The notes below the pieces were generated by a model. It had not been told where the DNA came from, made no database searches, and saw only the letters and a program-made list of their open reading frames with translations. Shown piece by piece: positions 35,815 to 44,227 of a stretch of 64,000 bases of DNA (within the stretch, counting starts at the first letter, position 1; every line of letters starts with the position of its first letter). Made by a program: the position numbers and the translations under genes. Source of the DNA: Candidatus Xianfuyuplasma coldseepsis (GTDB lineage Bacteria; Bacillota_I; Bacilli_A; Izemoplasmatales; Izemoplasmataceae). Where the stretch lies: NCBI RefSeq assembly GCF_014023125.1, contig NZ_CP048914.1, forward strand, positions 620,001-684,000, written 5' to 3'.

Positions 35815-36951
35815 TCACCCTTTGTAATACAATTTATAGATCGCTTCTACTTTTTGAGCATATGTAGCTGCTGAGAACCGCTGGATATCTTGATCCGCAT
35901 TTGCTGTAATGGTATCAAAAACTTCCTGATCTGTAATGATTTTCTGAATATAGGATTGAAACTCATCATTCGTTTGAAAGGTAAATCCATTGATACCAGG
36001 AAGGACTACTCCTTCTAAATTATCATCATACCGCACCAATAGTGGTGTCTTGGATGCCAGTGATTCAATGTAGGTTAATCCTTGTGTTTCGGTGACACTA
36101 AAGTTTACGAATACATCCGCAATCTTGTAGTACTGGTGAACTTCATGTGGACGTACCATTCCGGTAAACACGACGCGATTACTCACACCTGACTTCTCTA
36201 GGATATGTTCTACATGAGCACGATCAGGTCCATCACCAACCATTAATAATTTTACTCGATCATCTTGTATTTTCACAAACTCTCGTGCCAAAACATCAAT
36301 GGATTTTTCGCGCGACATCCGTCCCAAAAACAATAATACAATATCATCTTTGGAAAAACCTAAACGACTTCGCAATGAATTATCAACTGGTGTCTCTAAA
36401 AACTCTTGCAATGTGATACCCGTAGGAATTATTTCTCCTCTTTTGGTAAAACCGTATCGATCAAATGTTCGTTTCACTTTAATCGTTGGAAAGATAACGT
36501 GATCAGCACTGTTCGCAAAACTCCGACTATAATATTTGGATACAATCCGTAATGGATAAGCTAGTGTTTTTGATATAAAATGCACGTAATCTTCATACAT
36601 AGTGTGGTAGGTATGAACAACGGGAATTCCTGCTTTACGCGCAGCACGTCGCCCTAGTCGTCCCATCGTGAACTCGGTGTGACAATGAATGATATCGAGA
36701 TTTAGAGCAAGAACTTCCATTACTTTTTTCCGTGTCACTTTACTGACACGATACTCATGCATACCTTTCATCGGCAACTTATATCCGCCCAAACGAAGAA
36801 CATGTGGCTGGGGTGTCGCATGTTCATGATGATTGGTTATGATAAACACGTTATGTCCACGTTTCATCAGTTCATTGGCTAAATTATCCACGGATAACGA
36901 CACACCGGAAATGATAGGAAAATATGCATCTGTAAACAATCCAATTCTCAT
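35815..36951 (-). CDS. GT4 glycosyltransferase, glycolipid-synthase type
   Basis: This 378-residue retaining glycosyltransferase has the GT-B fold: N-terminal MRIGLFTDAYFPIISGVSLSV, a GRMSREKSIDVL donor-domain start, and the ETQGLTYIES (Ex7E) motif. The pattern matches alpha-glucosyl-diacylglycerol synthases of Mollicutes and Firmicutes (DgkA/LafA/alMGS type) more than cell-wall or capsule enzymes. It probably puts a sugar on diacylglycerol, giving the anchor on which the nearby LtaS-like protein could act. The ATG at 36951 has AGGTGAT upstream. It sits between two YwaF-like genes, nearly touching both. Confidence 0.82.
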   Translation of the reverse strand: MRIGLFTDAYFPIISGVSLSVDNLANELMKRGHNVFIITNHHEHATPQPHVLRLGGYKLPMKGMHEYRVSKVTRKKVMEVLALNLDIIHCHTEFTMGRLGRRAARKAGIPVVHTYHTMYEDYVHFISKTLAYPLRIVSKYYSRSFANSADHVIFPTIKVKRTFDRYGFTKRGEIIPTGITLQEFLETPVDNSLRSRLGFSKDDIVLLFLGRMSREKSIDVLAREFVKIQDDRVKLLMVGDGPDRAHVEHILEKSGVSNRVVFTGMVRPHEVHQYYKIADVFVNFSVTETQGLTYIESLASKTPLLVRYDDNLEGVVLPGINGFTFQTNDEFQSYIQKIITDQEVFDTITANADQDIQRFSAATYAQKVEAIYKLYYKG

Positions 36952-36960
36952 AATAATCAC

Positions 36961-37707
36961 CTAATAAGATTTATTCGTAAAATATCGATAATATAGACTA
37001 AAGAAGCCAAATGCTACGGCCGTGTGAGTGATTGCAAATAAAACGGATGAGAGTGGGAAAAACCCAAACACCTCATTGGGAATAGTGGGAAACATGATTC
37101 GGAAGATGCTTTGATCTTTTGTGTAAAAATAATCTGATCCTGCGAGTATATTAATGGGAATAAATAGAAGTAAGATCACTAGCATTAATCCCGTAATCAT
37201 TAATAAGTCCTGCTTCACTGGACGATATCCTTGATAAACAACAAGGAAGAACGGTGTGAGACCCAACACAAAGTGATCAATATAGAATGTCTCGGTTAAA
37301 GTCGCGATATTCGTAATATCCCCATTGGGATAAATGACTCCGGCAAGTCCTGTTGCCCCCCAATAAAATAAAAACGATTCAACGCGTTTATCCTTTGTAA
37401 TTACATAATAAAGTAATACAAGTGCACTGAGTCGACAAATATAAAAGGGAAGGTGAGTTAACGGATTGAATCCGATAATTCGAAAATTAAAGAACCAGAT
37501 ATTCCACGTTACATCATTTTCAAAAAAGAAGCCAATGTATCGCGCAATTTGGCTCCACGCTAAGAGGATTCCGACAATCAGGAATATTTGTTTCTTATGA
37601 TTGTTGATCCATTCTTGATTCTTAAAAATTGCTCGTGCAAAGAGCGCAAACAATAATACAATAATCATAAATATAATATATGGATTTACAAAATCATATA
37701 ATAACAT
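36961..37707 (-). CDS. YwaF/TMEM164-like integral membrane protein B
   Basis: This 248-residue protein has six to seven membrane segments and the same family pattern as protein A, with LTHLPFYICRLSALVLLYYV, GVIYPNGD and FYIDHFVLGLTPFFLVVYQG. It is the first gene of the three-gene block, preceded by GAGGTGACATC, and is separated from the glycosyltransferase by nine bases. Function unknown; context suggests membrane-lipid modification. Confidence 0.72.
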   Translation of the reverse strand: MLLYDFVNPYIIFMIIVLLFALFARAIFKNQEWINNHKKQIFLIVGILLAWSQIARYIGFFFENDVTWNIWFFNFRIIGFNPLTHLPFYICRLSALVLLYYVITKDKRVESFLFYWGATGLAGVIYPNGDITNIATLTETFYIDHFVLGLTPFFLVVYQGYRPVKQDLLMITGLMLVILLLFIPINILAGSDYFYTKDQSIFRIMFPTIPNEVFGFFPLSSVLFAITHTAVAFGFFSLYYRYFTNKSY

Positions 37708-37750
37708 GATGTCACCTCAACGTAGAATTGCGTTACTATTATAGCATATA

Positions 37751-38326
37751 TCAGGTAAAAAAATCACGTAAATTCTCGGTTGATTGTAGAACAATGTCCG
37801 CAGCTTCTACAATCGAAAACGTTGTAAAATAGTGATCCTCTAAAGGAATCCACTCCGTCTTAAACCGTTCTAATATTGTCTTGTTTGATCGCTGTAAAAT
37901 GCGGTTATGTTGCGTTTCTCGATCAACTTCTATATAAATCATTACATCGTAATATTGTTGAAAATCCGGGTGCATGGAATACACACCTTCTATAAGAATA
38001 ATTGGTTGTCGCATTTTAGGCGAACGAATTTCAAGAGCTTCGATGTGACAATTATAATGGTGGGAAGAAATATAAGGATCATCCAGATGTGAAAATACCT
38101 CTTGTATCATTCGTTCTCTGTCTAGATTCCCACCGGCTTCACGTAATCGCTCTTTCGTTTTCCGCTTGGCTGGTAAAAAGTAATCATCCGTATGAAATAC
38201 AAGCACATCATATGTACTCTCTAATAATGAAGCTAACGTTGATTTTCCCGCACCACTTGGTCCATCTAGTGCAATCACCATTGGCACTCCAAGTTTAAGT
38301 GCTTTTTGTAGTTCTTCTACCGTCAT
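37751..38326 (-). CDS. Uridine kinase-like P-loop kinase
   Basis: This 191-residue protein has Walker A DGPSGAGKST (about residue 20), FHTDDYFLP with the substrate-binding Asp of uridine/phosphoribulokinase-type enzymes, and IILIEGVYSM with the Walker B-like strand. It is shorter than Udk (about 210) and might phosphorylate a nucleoside or another small molecule. The ATG at 38326 follows AGGTGAT. Confidence 0.75.
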   Translation of the reverse strand: MTVEELQKALKLGVPMVIALDGPSGAGKSTLASLLESTYDVLVFHTDDYFLPAKRKTKERLREAGGNLDRERMIQEVFSHLDDPYISSHHYNCHIEALEIRSPKMRQPIILIEGVYSMHPDFQQYYDVMIYIEVDRETQHNRILQRSNKTILERFKTEWIPLEDHYFTTFSIVEAADIVLQSTENLRDFFT

Positions 38327-38413
38327 ATATATCACCTGTCTTATTGTACCATACGGTTTATCTTTTGTGTACGAGTGGTTTTTGATATAATGATAGAAAA
38401 AGGTGGTGGTATT

Positions 38414-39559
38414 ATGAGCAAAGTCGTCGTATTACGTTGTGAATCCTATGATGTTGATGTCATCTATGATAAACTTCAGTACGCCTTAGAACAACTAGGC
38501 GGAATGGAATCCATTATACCAAAAGGACAACGCATTTTAGTGAACCCTAATACACTTGTTGGGATCGATCCGAGTGCAGCAGCAACAACCCATCCCGCGG
38601 TTGTCGAAGCTGTGTTTCGCATCCTCCAAGAACAAGGGTATACTCAATCCTATGGGGATTCACCTGGATTTGGTGACCCTGGTCGTGTCATGAAAAAATG
38701 TAAAATTGCCCCTGCCGCAGATAAATATAATGTCCCCCTAGCGGATTTTACCAATGGACAAACGATTCACAATCCTGAAGGTATCATCAGTAAACAGTTT
38801 GAAATCGCAAATGCCGTTTTTGACAACGATGCAATTATCAATGTCTGTAAAATGAAGTCCCATGCGTTTCAACGGATTACCGGTGCGGTGAAGAACCCCT
38901 TTGGTTGTGTTGTTGGGTTTCACAAAGGATTAATGCATAGTCGCTTCACAAATCCCTATAACTTTGCGGAAATGATTGTCGATTTAGCCAATTACCTACC
39001 ACTTAAACTACATATAATGGATGGGATAGTAGCTATGGAAGGAAACGGCCCTCGTAATGGGAATCCAACACCAATGAATACCCTTCTAATTAGTACCGAT
39101 CCTGTCGCATTGGACGCTGTCTTTTGTAAGTTAATCAACCTGAAACCTGAAATTATTCCTACCATCACATACGGCCAGAAATATGGTCTTGGATCCTATC
39201 AAAACATTGAACTAATTGGTGATGATATTACAACGTTAATCAATCCTCATTTTGATATTGATCGCGATACTGTCAAACACACCGAACGTAACAACTTCAA
39301 AGTATTACGGCAGTTCGTAATTCGTCGTCCGGTGATTAATGAGGATATTTGTGTAAAGTGTGGTGTATGTGTCGAGGTATGTCCCCTCGAAGATAAAGCA
39401 GTTGATTTCAGCGATGGAGATAAATCCAATCCACCCGTTTATGATTACAGCAAATGTATTCGGTGCTACTGCTGTCAGGAAATGTGCCCCTACCATGCGA
39501 TTGATACGGAAACACCGTTAATTGGTAAAATATTATACAGAACTAAAATACTAAAGTAA
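38414..39559 (+). CDS. DUF362 protein with two 4Fe-4S clusters
   Basis: This 381-residue protein has an N-terminal DUF362 domain (residues about 1-290; GDSPGFGDPGRV, KMKSHAFQRITGAVKNPFGCVVG, DGIVAMEGNGP) and a C-terminal ferredoxin domain with CVKCGVCVEVCP and CIRCYCCQEMCP. The family is common in anaerobes; a redox role is likely but no reaction is established. GGTGGTGG lies before the ATG at 38414. It converges on trpB with a shared terminator. Confidence 0.85.
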   Translation: MSKVVVLRCESYDVDVIYDKLQYALEQLGGMESIIPKGQRILVNPNTLVGIDPSAAATTHPAVVEAVFRILQEQGYTQSYGDSPGFGDPGRVMKKCKIAPAADKYNVPLADFTNGQTIHNPEGIISKQFEIANAVFDNDAIINVCKMKSHAFQRITGAVKNPFGCVVGFHKGLMHSRFTNPYNFAEMIVDLANYLPLKLHIMDGIVAMEGNGPRNGNPTPMNTLLISTDPVALDAVFCKLINLKPEIIPTITYGQKYGLGSYQNIELIGDDITTLINPHFDIDRDTVKHTERNNFKVLRQFVIRRPVINEDICVKCGVCVEVCPLEDKAVDFSDGDKSNPPVYDYSKCIRCYCCQEMCPYHAIDTETPLIGKILYRTKILK

Positions 39560-39586
39560 AAGTCCTACAGCTGTAGGACTTTTTGT
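39556..39586. terminator. Bidirectional terminator
   Basis: AAAGTCCTACAG is directly followed by its exact complement CTGTAGGACTTT and a T run. Confidence 0.88.
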
Positions 39587-40753
39587 TTATTGTAGATACC
39601 TTTCAATTGCTTCAACGTCTTTATCACCACGTCCTGACAAATTAATAATTAAAACGTGGTCCTTTGACATTTTCGGAGCAAGTTTCATTGCATAGGCAAC
39701 TGCATGAGATGATTCAATCGCAGGAATTATACCTTCAACTTGCGATAACTCTAAGAATGCATCTACTGCTTCTTTATCAGTTACGGCGACATACTCCGCT
39801 CGTTTGATATCTTGTAAGAACGCATGTTCTGGGCCAACACCAGGATAATCCAATCCCGCACTAATCGAGTACACGGGACTGATGGATCCATCTTCCTCAA
39901 CAACGGCTTTGGTATTCATACCATGAATAATGGATTCTTTACCTAGTGTTAAGGTTGCTGCGTGATCCTTGGTTTCTAGTCCCATACCCGCTGCCTCAAC
40001 ACCGATGATTTTAACGTCCTTATCATCGATAAAATCAGCGAATAATCCGATTGCATTGGATCCGCCACCAACACATGCCATAATGACATCTGGTAAACGA
40101 CCTTCTTGATCGATGATTTGTTTCTTCGCTTCTTCTCCAATAATCTTTTGAAAAAATCGTACAATGGTTGGGTATGGATGTGGTCCAACCGCACTACCTA
40201 ATAAATAGAATGTGTCGTCAATTCGTTTTATCCATTCGTTTATCGCGTAATCGACAGCATCTGCTAAGGTCTTTGTTCCTTGCGTTACTCCTGTAACCTT
40301 GGCACCTAGCATCTCCATTCGGAATACGTTTAGACGTTGCCGTTCCATATCGATTTGTCCTTGGAATATTTCACATTCCATATTAAACATTGCGGCGGCG
40401 GTTGCGGTTGCTACACCGTGTTGTCCAGCACCGGTTTCGGCAATAATCTTGGTTTTTCCCATTCGTTTGGCAAGTAATATTTGGCCAATGGTATTATTAA
40501 TTTTGTGCGCACCAGTATGGTTTAAATCCTCACGTTTTAAATAGATTTTTGCGCCACCTAGTTTCTTCGTTAACTGCTGTGCAAAATACAGTGGTGATGG
40601 TCTCCCCACGTACTGTTTTAGATAATATAAATATTCCTCAATAAACGTAGGATCGTTTTTTGCATCATTAAATGCTTGTTCCAGTTCTTGTAATGCTGCT
40701 GCTACTTGTGGAGGTACAAATTGTCCTCCAAATCGTCCATATTGAAATTCCAT
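39587..40753 (-). CDS. trpB: Tryptophan synthase beta chain
   Basis: This 388-residue PLP enzyme joins indole and serine to make tryptophan. Signatures: [12 protein letters not shown], the PLP Lys in [25 protein letters not shown], the phosphate-binding GGGSNAIG, and GMNTKAV. It is the TrpB1 type of normal length. No trpA or other trp gene is next to it: DUF362 lies on the 3' side and the his operon on the 5' side. It may work with an unlinked TrpA or simply scavenge indole. AAAGGAGACGATT precedes the ATG. A tryptophan T-box lies upstream. Confidence 0.95.
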   Translation of the reverse strand: MEFQYGRFGGQFVPPQVAAALQELEQAFNDAKNDPTFIEEYLYYLKQYVGRPSPLYFAQQLTKKLGGAKIYLKREDLNHTGAHKINNTIGQILLAKRMGKTKIIAETGAGQHGVATATAAAMFNMECEIFQGQIDMERQRLNVFRMEMLGAKVTGVTQGTKTLADAVDYAINEWIKRIDDTFYLLGSAVGPHPYPTIVRFFQKIIGEEAKKQIIDQEGRLPDVIMACVGGGSNAIGLFADFIDDKDVKIIGVEAAGMGLETKDHAATLTLGKESIIHGMNTKAVVEEDGSISPVYSISAGLDYPGVGPEHAFLQDIKRAEYVAVTDKEAVDAFLELSQVEGIIPAIESSHAVAYAMKLAPKMSKDHVLIINLSGRGDKDVEAIERYLQ

Positions 40754-40818
40754 AATCGTCTCCTTTGATTGTTTGTTTGATGGTTGAATTGTATATAGTT
40801 TTGCTGTTTACGATCTCT

Positions 40819-40830
40819 TCACGGTCCCAT
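40819..40830 (-). other. Three-codon mini-ORF (MGP) with strong ribosome-binding site
   Basis: Between the T-box terminator and trpB, AAGGAGGT (40844-40837) lies at ideal spacing before ATG GGA CCG TGA. It could be a translated regulatory mini-ORF or the remnant of a lost gene. No downstream frame continues it usefully. Confidence 0.3.
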
Positions 40831-40849
40831 TTCAATACCTCCTTAGTAT

Positions 40850-41105
40850 AAAAAAATTCCTCTACACAAATACTGTGTAGAGGACGTTATTCACGTGGTG
40901 CCACCTCATATTCGGTTATTAAAAAAACCCTTGTTCGGATACATGCATACCCTAGCCCTATAACGGGAGCTCCCGTGACTCCATACTACGATTCAAGAGT
41001 CCTCTCATGGATCCATTCATCATTCATTATTTGATTCGTTTCCACCAACCACGAACTCTCTATACAAATGTCTGAATAACTACTTACTTCCATTCAACAA
41101 TTTCC
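40850..41105 (-). promoter_or_regulatory. Tryptophan T-box riboswitch of trpB
   Basis: On the minus strand the leader has stem I with the AG-bulge-type sequence GAGAGTTCGTGGTTGGTGGAA, the specifier context GAATGGATCC giving UGG (41015-41013), the T-box AGGTGGCACCACG (40906-40894), and a terminator stem CCTCTACACA/TGTGTAGAGG with a T run (40883-40851). The bulge TGGC would pair with the tRNA end G-CCA, and tRNA-Trp normally has G at position 73. Uncharged tRNA-Trp should stabilise the antiterminator and turn on trpB. The spacer contains no other gene. Confidence 0.9.
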
Positions 41106-41108
41106 TAC

Positions 41109-41138
41109 ATTATACCCCAAGGTAAAGGATATTGTCAA
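41109..41138 (-). promoter_or_regulatory. Promoter of the T-box-trpB transcript
   Basis: On the minus strand TTGACA (41138-41133), an 18-base spacer and TATAAT (41114-41109). Its -35 box lies 26 bases from the divergent his promoter. Confidence 0.8.
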
Positions 41139-41164
41139 GATAGGATATTTTTCAAACAAAATCC

Positions 41165-41193
41165 TTGCGTTTGATTATTTGATGTGCTATTAT
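41165..41193 (+). promoter_or_regulatory. Promoter of the histidine operon
   Basis: TTGCGT (41165-41170), a 17-base spacer and TATTAT (41188-41193); transcription would begin near 41200, giving a leader of about 200 bases. Confidence 0.7.
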
Positions 41194-41201
41194 CTTAATA
41201 G

Positions 41202-41221
41202 TACTTTATCGATGTAAAGTA
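41202..41221 (+). repeat. Inverted repeat at the 5' end of the his leader
   Basis: TACTTTA and TAAAGTA form a perfect 7-bp inverted repeat around six bases, at or just after the expected transcription start. It could be a protecting 5' hairpin or an operator. Confidence 0.5.
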
Positions 41222-41239
41222 TTAAAGAGGATGATTACA

Positions 41240-41284
41240 ATGACGATATTATTTAACAAAAACCATCATCATACAAGAACATAA
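41240..41284 (+). CDS. hisL: His-rich leader peptide (MTILFNKNHHHTRT)
   Basis: This 14-codon reading frame has AAAGAGG nine bases upstream of its ATG and contains three consecutive CAT His codons (41264-41272) shortly before its stop. It lies in the untranslated leader of the histidine operon, 120 bases before hisZ. In form it matches the HisL leader peptide of enteric bacteria, on which ribosome stalling at His codons controls a downstream terminator. It has only three His codons against seven in E. coli. The name hisL is used by analogy. Confidence 0.7.
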   Translation: MTILFNKNHHHTRT

Positions 41285-41295
41285 GGTTTGTACAA

Positions 41296-41383
41296 CTAAA
41301 CATCGTTTAGATACAGGCCTATTTATCATGTCTTGTATCTATCAATAGAAAACTTAAACAGGTAGATATGCTACCTGTTTTTT
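41296..41383 (+). promoter_or_regulatory. His operon attenuator with alternative helices
   Basis: Four segments can pair in exclusive ways. Segment 1 (41308-41317, TAGATACAGG) pairs over 10 bp with segment 2 (41332-41341, CTTGTATCTA). Segment 2 extended (41334-41343) pairs over 8-10 bp with segment 3 (41361-41370, GGTAGATATG). Segment 3 also belongs to the terminator stem AAACAGGTAG/CTACCTGTTT (41356-41380) followed by a T run. A small upstream hairpin CTAAAC-ATC-GUUUAG (41296-41310) overlaps segment 1. Pairings were read by eye; energies were not computed. Confidence 0.7.
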
Positions 41384-41403
41384 ATATGGAAAGGATGACA
41401 ACT

Positions 41404-42327
41404 ATGAAATCAATTATTGAGGAAATACAATTTATTAAAAAGCGAAATAAAATCTTGCGCCAGCTCGAAGAGCTTGCTGAACAGGAAGGGATGCTACGTG
41501 TAGAAAGTGATGCGTTTGAGGAATATACTTCTTATGTACAATCGAATCCGAGACAGGATGCAAACAAACTGGTTAAGGTAGCGGATCTACAAGGCGACGT
41601 CTATCTGTTAAAGCCAGACATCACAACCAACCTTATCAAACAGGTAATCCCACGGATGGAACAAGACCTTGGTTTATCCCTCTACTATCTGGATACAGTA
41701 TATGCCTTTAATGATTTTGGATCGATTACACCTACTCGACAATTTGGAATTGAAGTCATTGGTGCATCTCAAATCGATGAGGATTTTCGTTTAATCTCAT
41801 TCATTACACGGCTATTCGATCAGTACAATATTACATACAATATCGAGCTTGGGAATCAGCAATGGATTAATGATGTGATTGAACAATTACAAGCATCCAA
41901 AACCATTGCCAATCTAATAAAAAAAGCCCTGATTGATAAAAACAAGGAAGGCATCAAACAATATGTTAGCAATCCAGGGTATCAAACCCTCCTACTAACT
42001 GTGATTCAACGTCAAAATGATATCCCAGCGTATATAGATATCATTCAACAATATAACCTTCCTAAAACATTACACACGCAATTATTGGAACTACATGAAC
42101 TTGTTAACCGATTGGATAATCCCAATATCGAGGTCGATTTATCATTACTAAATGAGTTTGATTATTATAACGGCATTATCTATCGTGGATACGTTAACTC
42201 CTATAAAACCAATATTCTTCGTGGAGGTCGCTATGACTCGATTACACAAGAGTTTGGAACGTTAACTCCAGCCTTAGGATTTTCGTTGGATGTGGACATC
42301 TTTATCAATGAGGTGATTACCAAATGA
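41404..42327 (+). CDS. hisZ: ATP phosphoribosyltransferase regulatory subunit
   Basis: This 307-residue protein is a paralogue of histidyl-tRNA synthetase lacking the anticodon domain. It forms the regulatory part of the hetero-octameric ATP phosphoribosyltransferase with short HisG. Class II-like segments are visible: LLKPDITTNLIKQVI, FGIEVIGA and the C-terminal RGGRYDSITQEFG. The ATG at 41404 has GGAAAGGA upstream; an earlier in-frame ATG at 41368 lies inside the attenuator terminator and is rejected. It heads the his operon and overlaps hisG by four bases. Confidence 0.9.
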   Translation: MKSIIEEIQFIKKRNKILRQLEELAEQEGMLRVESDAFEEYTSYVQSNPRQDANKLVKVADLQGDVYLLKPDITTNLIKQVIPRMEQDLGLSLYYLDTVYAFNDFGSITPTRQFGIEVIGASQIDEDFRLISFITRLFDQYNITYNIELGNQQWINDVIEQLQASKTIANLIKKALIDKNKEGIKQYVSNPGYQTLLLTVIQRQNDIPAYIDIIQQYNLPKTLHTQLLELHELVNRLDNPNIEVDLSLLNEFDYYNGIIYRGYVNSYKTNILRGGRYDSITQEFGTLTPALGFSLDVDIFINEVITK

Positions 42328-42950
42328 ATTCAAGATTAACCATTGCCCTCCCAAAAGGTCGGCTTGCACAACAAGTATTGAAAAAATTAAACGCACAAGG
42401 ATTACCAATCACGATTAACCCATCATCACGCGTCTTAATTCAGACAGATGAAAACAACTATGAATACATGTTTGTCAAACCCAGTGATGTCATCACTTAT
42501 GTCGAAGAAGGTGTTTGTGATATTGGGTTCGTCGGTTCTGATAGTATCCTCGAAGAACGGAAAGATATTTATGAACTTGTCGATCTCAAAATCGGTGTAT
42601 GTAAAATGGTCATTGCTGGTAAAGACAATGATATTTTAGAAAAGTCATCCACAATCCGTGTTGCGAGTAAATATCCCTACATTGCGAAAACAGCATGTAC
42701 CGACATGGGAATAAATGCAACCATCGTTAAACTAAATGGTAGTGTGGAACTCGGACCACTCGTTGGTTTAAGCGATGTCATCGTTGATATATATGAGACT
42801 GGCAATACATTAAAAGCAAATAATCTTCAAGTTCTCAAGGAACTATTTGATATCAGTACACGCTTAATTGCAAACAAAGCAAGTTTCCGTCGTAAACGAC
42901 AGATTATAGAACGGATTATTACAATCCTAGATGAAGAGGTGTCACCATGA
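42324..42950 (+). CDS. hisG: ATP phosphoribosyltransferase catalytic subunit (short form)
   Basis: This 208-residue protein catalyses the first step of histidine synthesis, joining ATP and PRPP. It is the short form (no C-terminal ACT-like regulatory domain) that needs HisZ, encoded just before it. Features: LTIALPKGRL at the start, DIGFVGSDSI, and the PRPP loop LNGSVELGPLVGLSDVIVDI. ATGA overlaps link it to hisZ and hisD. Confidence 0.95.
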   Translation: MNSRLTIALPKGRLAQQVLKKLNAQGLPITINPSSRVLIQTDENNYEYMFVKPSDVITYVEEGVCDIGFVGSDSILEERKDIYELVDLKIGVCKMVIAGKDNDILEKSSTIRVASKYPYIAKTACTDMGINATIVKLNGSVELGPLVGLSDVIVDIYETGNTLKANNLQVLKELFDISTRLIANKASFRRKRQIIERIITILDEEVSP

Positions 42951-44227
42951 TTACAACCTATACAAAAGAAGAATTTATCAACCTTCCCAAGGAAAAAACA
43001 GCGTTTAATTCTAAACAAATCAATACGGTTAAACAGATCATAAACGATGTTCAACTGCGGCAAGATGATGCCTTACGAGAATACACCCTTCTGTTTGATA
43101 AGGTAGATATCGAAAATTTTAAGATTTCCCAAGATCAAATCGATGTAGCCTATCAAACCTGTGATCCATTATTGCGACAAGATTTGGAAATCGCGTTTCA
43201 AAACATTCTTTCATACCATGAACAACAACGTCAAAAAGGGTATCAAATATCACTCGATGATGACAGCTACATAGGACAATTAATCCGACCGATTGAACGT
43301 GTTGGAATCTATGTCCCTGGTGGTACCGCAGCATACCCATCAACGGTTCTGATGAATGCGGCACCAGCAATTATTGCCGGTGTCAAAGAGATTGCGATGA
43401 TTTCTCCACCAACCACGAACAAAACGATCGCCCCAATTATTCTAGTAGCAGCTAAAATTGCTGGTATCAATGAAATCTATCAAATCGGTGGTGCACAAGG
43501 CATTGCCGCGTTAGCATACGGTACGCCATCGATTCCTAAAGTGAATAAGATTGTTGGTCCTGGGAATATCTATGTGGCTTTGGCAAAACGTGAAGTCTAT
43601 GGAACCGTTGGCATTGATATGATTGCAGGACCAAGTGAAATCATGATATATGCTGATGAATCCTCCAATCCTCGATTCATTGCTGCAGATTTGCTCAGTC
43701 AAGCGGAGCATGACATCCTTGCTCGACCACTACTTGTGACCACATCTCCTATCATTATTCCTCTTGTACAAGAAGAACTCTCAAAACAATTAGCACAACT
43801 CTCACGACAACAAATTGCAATTCAGTCCCTACGTGATTATGGTGCAATCATTCTTGTCGACAATGAAGCGGAAGCCATCGAGATGATCAACCGTGTCGCA
43901 CCTGAACATCTTGAATTATTACAACAAAATCCAGAGAAGTCGATTCCTCAGATTCAAAATGCCGGGGCAATCTTTGTTGGTCCCTATAGTCCTGAGCCAC
44001 TTGGCGATTATATGGCAGGACCAAATCACACATTACCAACAAGTGGAACTGCCACATTCTCCTCGGCATTATCAGTTGGTGATTTCATAACCAAAACATC
44101 CGTCATTTCTTATTCAAAAGCACGTCTATATCAAGCAAAAGACCGTATTGTGCGCATCGCTACCAAAGAGGGTTTAACCGCTCATGCCAATGCCATATCT
44201 GTGAGGTATACCAATGAAAACGAATAA
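42947..44227 (+). CDS. hisD: Histidinol dehydrogenase
   Basis: This 426-residue zinc enzyme performs the last two steps, oxidising histidinol to histidine with two NAD+. Landmarks are YVPGGTAAYPSTVLMNAAPA, GPGNIYVALAKR, the zinc-site segment SQAEHDILARPLL and GPNHTLPTSGTATF. Length is standard. It overlaps hisG by four bases and hisC by 14. Confidence 0.96.
   Translation: MITTYTKEEFINLPKEKTAFNSKQINTVKQIINDVQLRQDDALREYTLLFDKVDIENFKISQDQIDVAYQTCDPLLRQDLEIAFQNILSYHEQQRQKGYQISLDDDSYIGQLIRPIERVGIYVPGGTAAYPSTVLMNAAPAIIAGVKEIAMISPPTTNKTIAPIILVAAKIAGINEIYQIGGAQGIAALAYGTPSIPKVNKIVGPGNIYVALAKREVYGTVGIDMIAGPSEIMIYADESSNPRFIAADLLSQAEHDILARPLLVTTSPIIIPLVQEELSKQLAQLSRQQIAIQSLRDYGAIILVDNEAEAIEMINRVAPEHLELLQQNPEKSIPQIQNAGAIFVGPYSPEPLGDYMAGPNHTLPTSGTATFSSALSVGDFITKTSVISYSKARLYQAKDRIVRIATKEGLTAHANAISVRYTNENE

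Noticed and set aside
40670-40836. TTG-initiated frame before and into trpB (starting MKWDREE)
   Set aside because: The TTG is only two bases from AAGGAGG, and the frame soon overlaps trpB out of frame with low-complexity residues.
41200-41400. T-box riboswitch for the his operon
   Set aside because: No GGTGGNACC-type T-box bulge or stem I motifs are present, in contrast to the trpB leader.
41368-41403. Earlier hisZ start (MLPVFYMERMTT)
   Set aside because: That ATG lies within the attenuator terminator; the ATG at 41404 has GGAAAGGA at good spacing.
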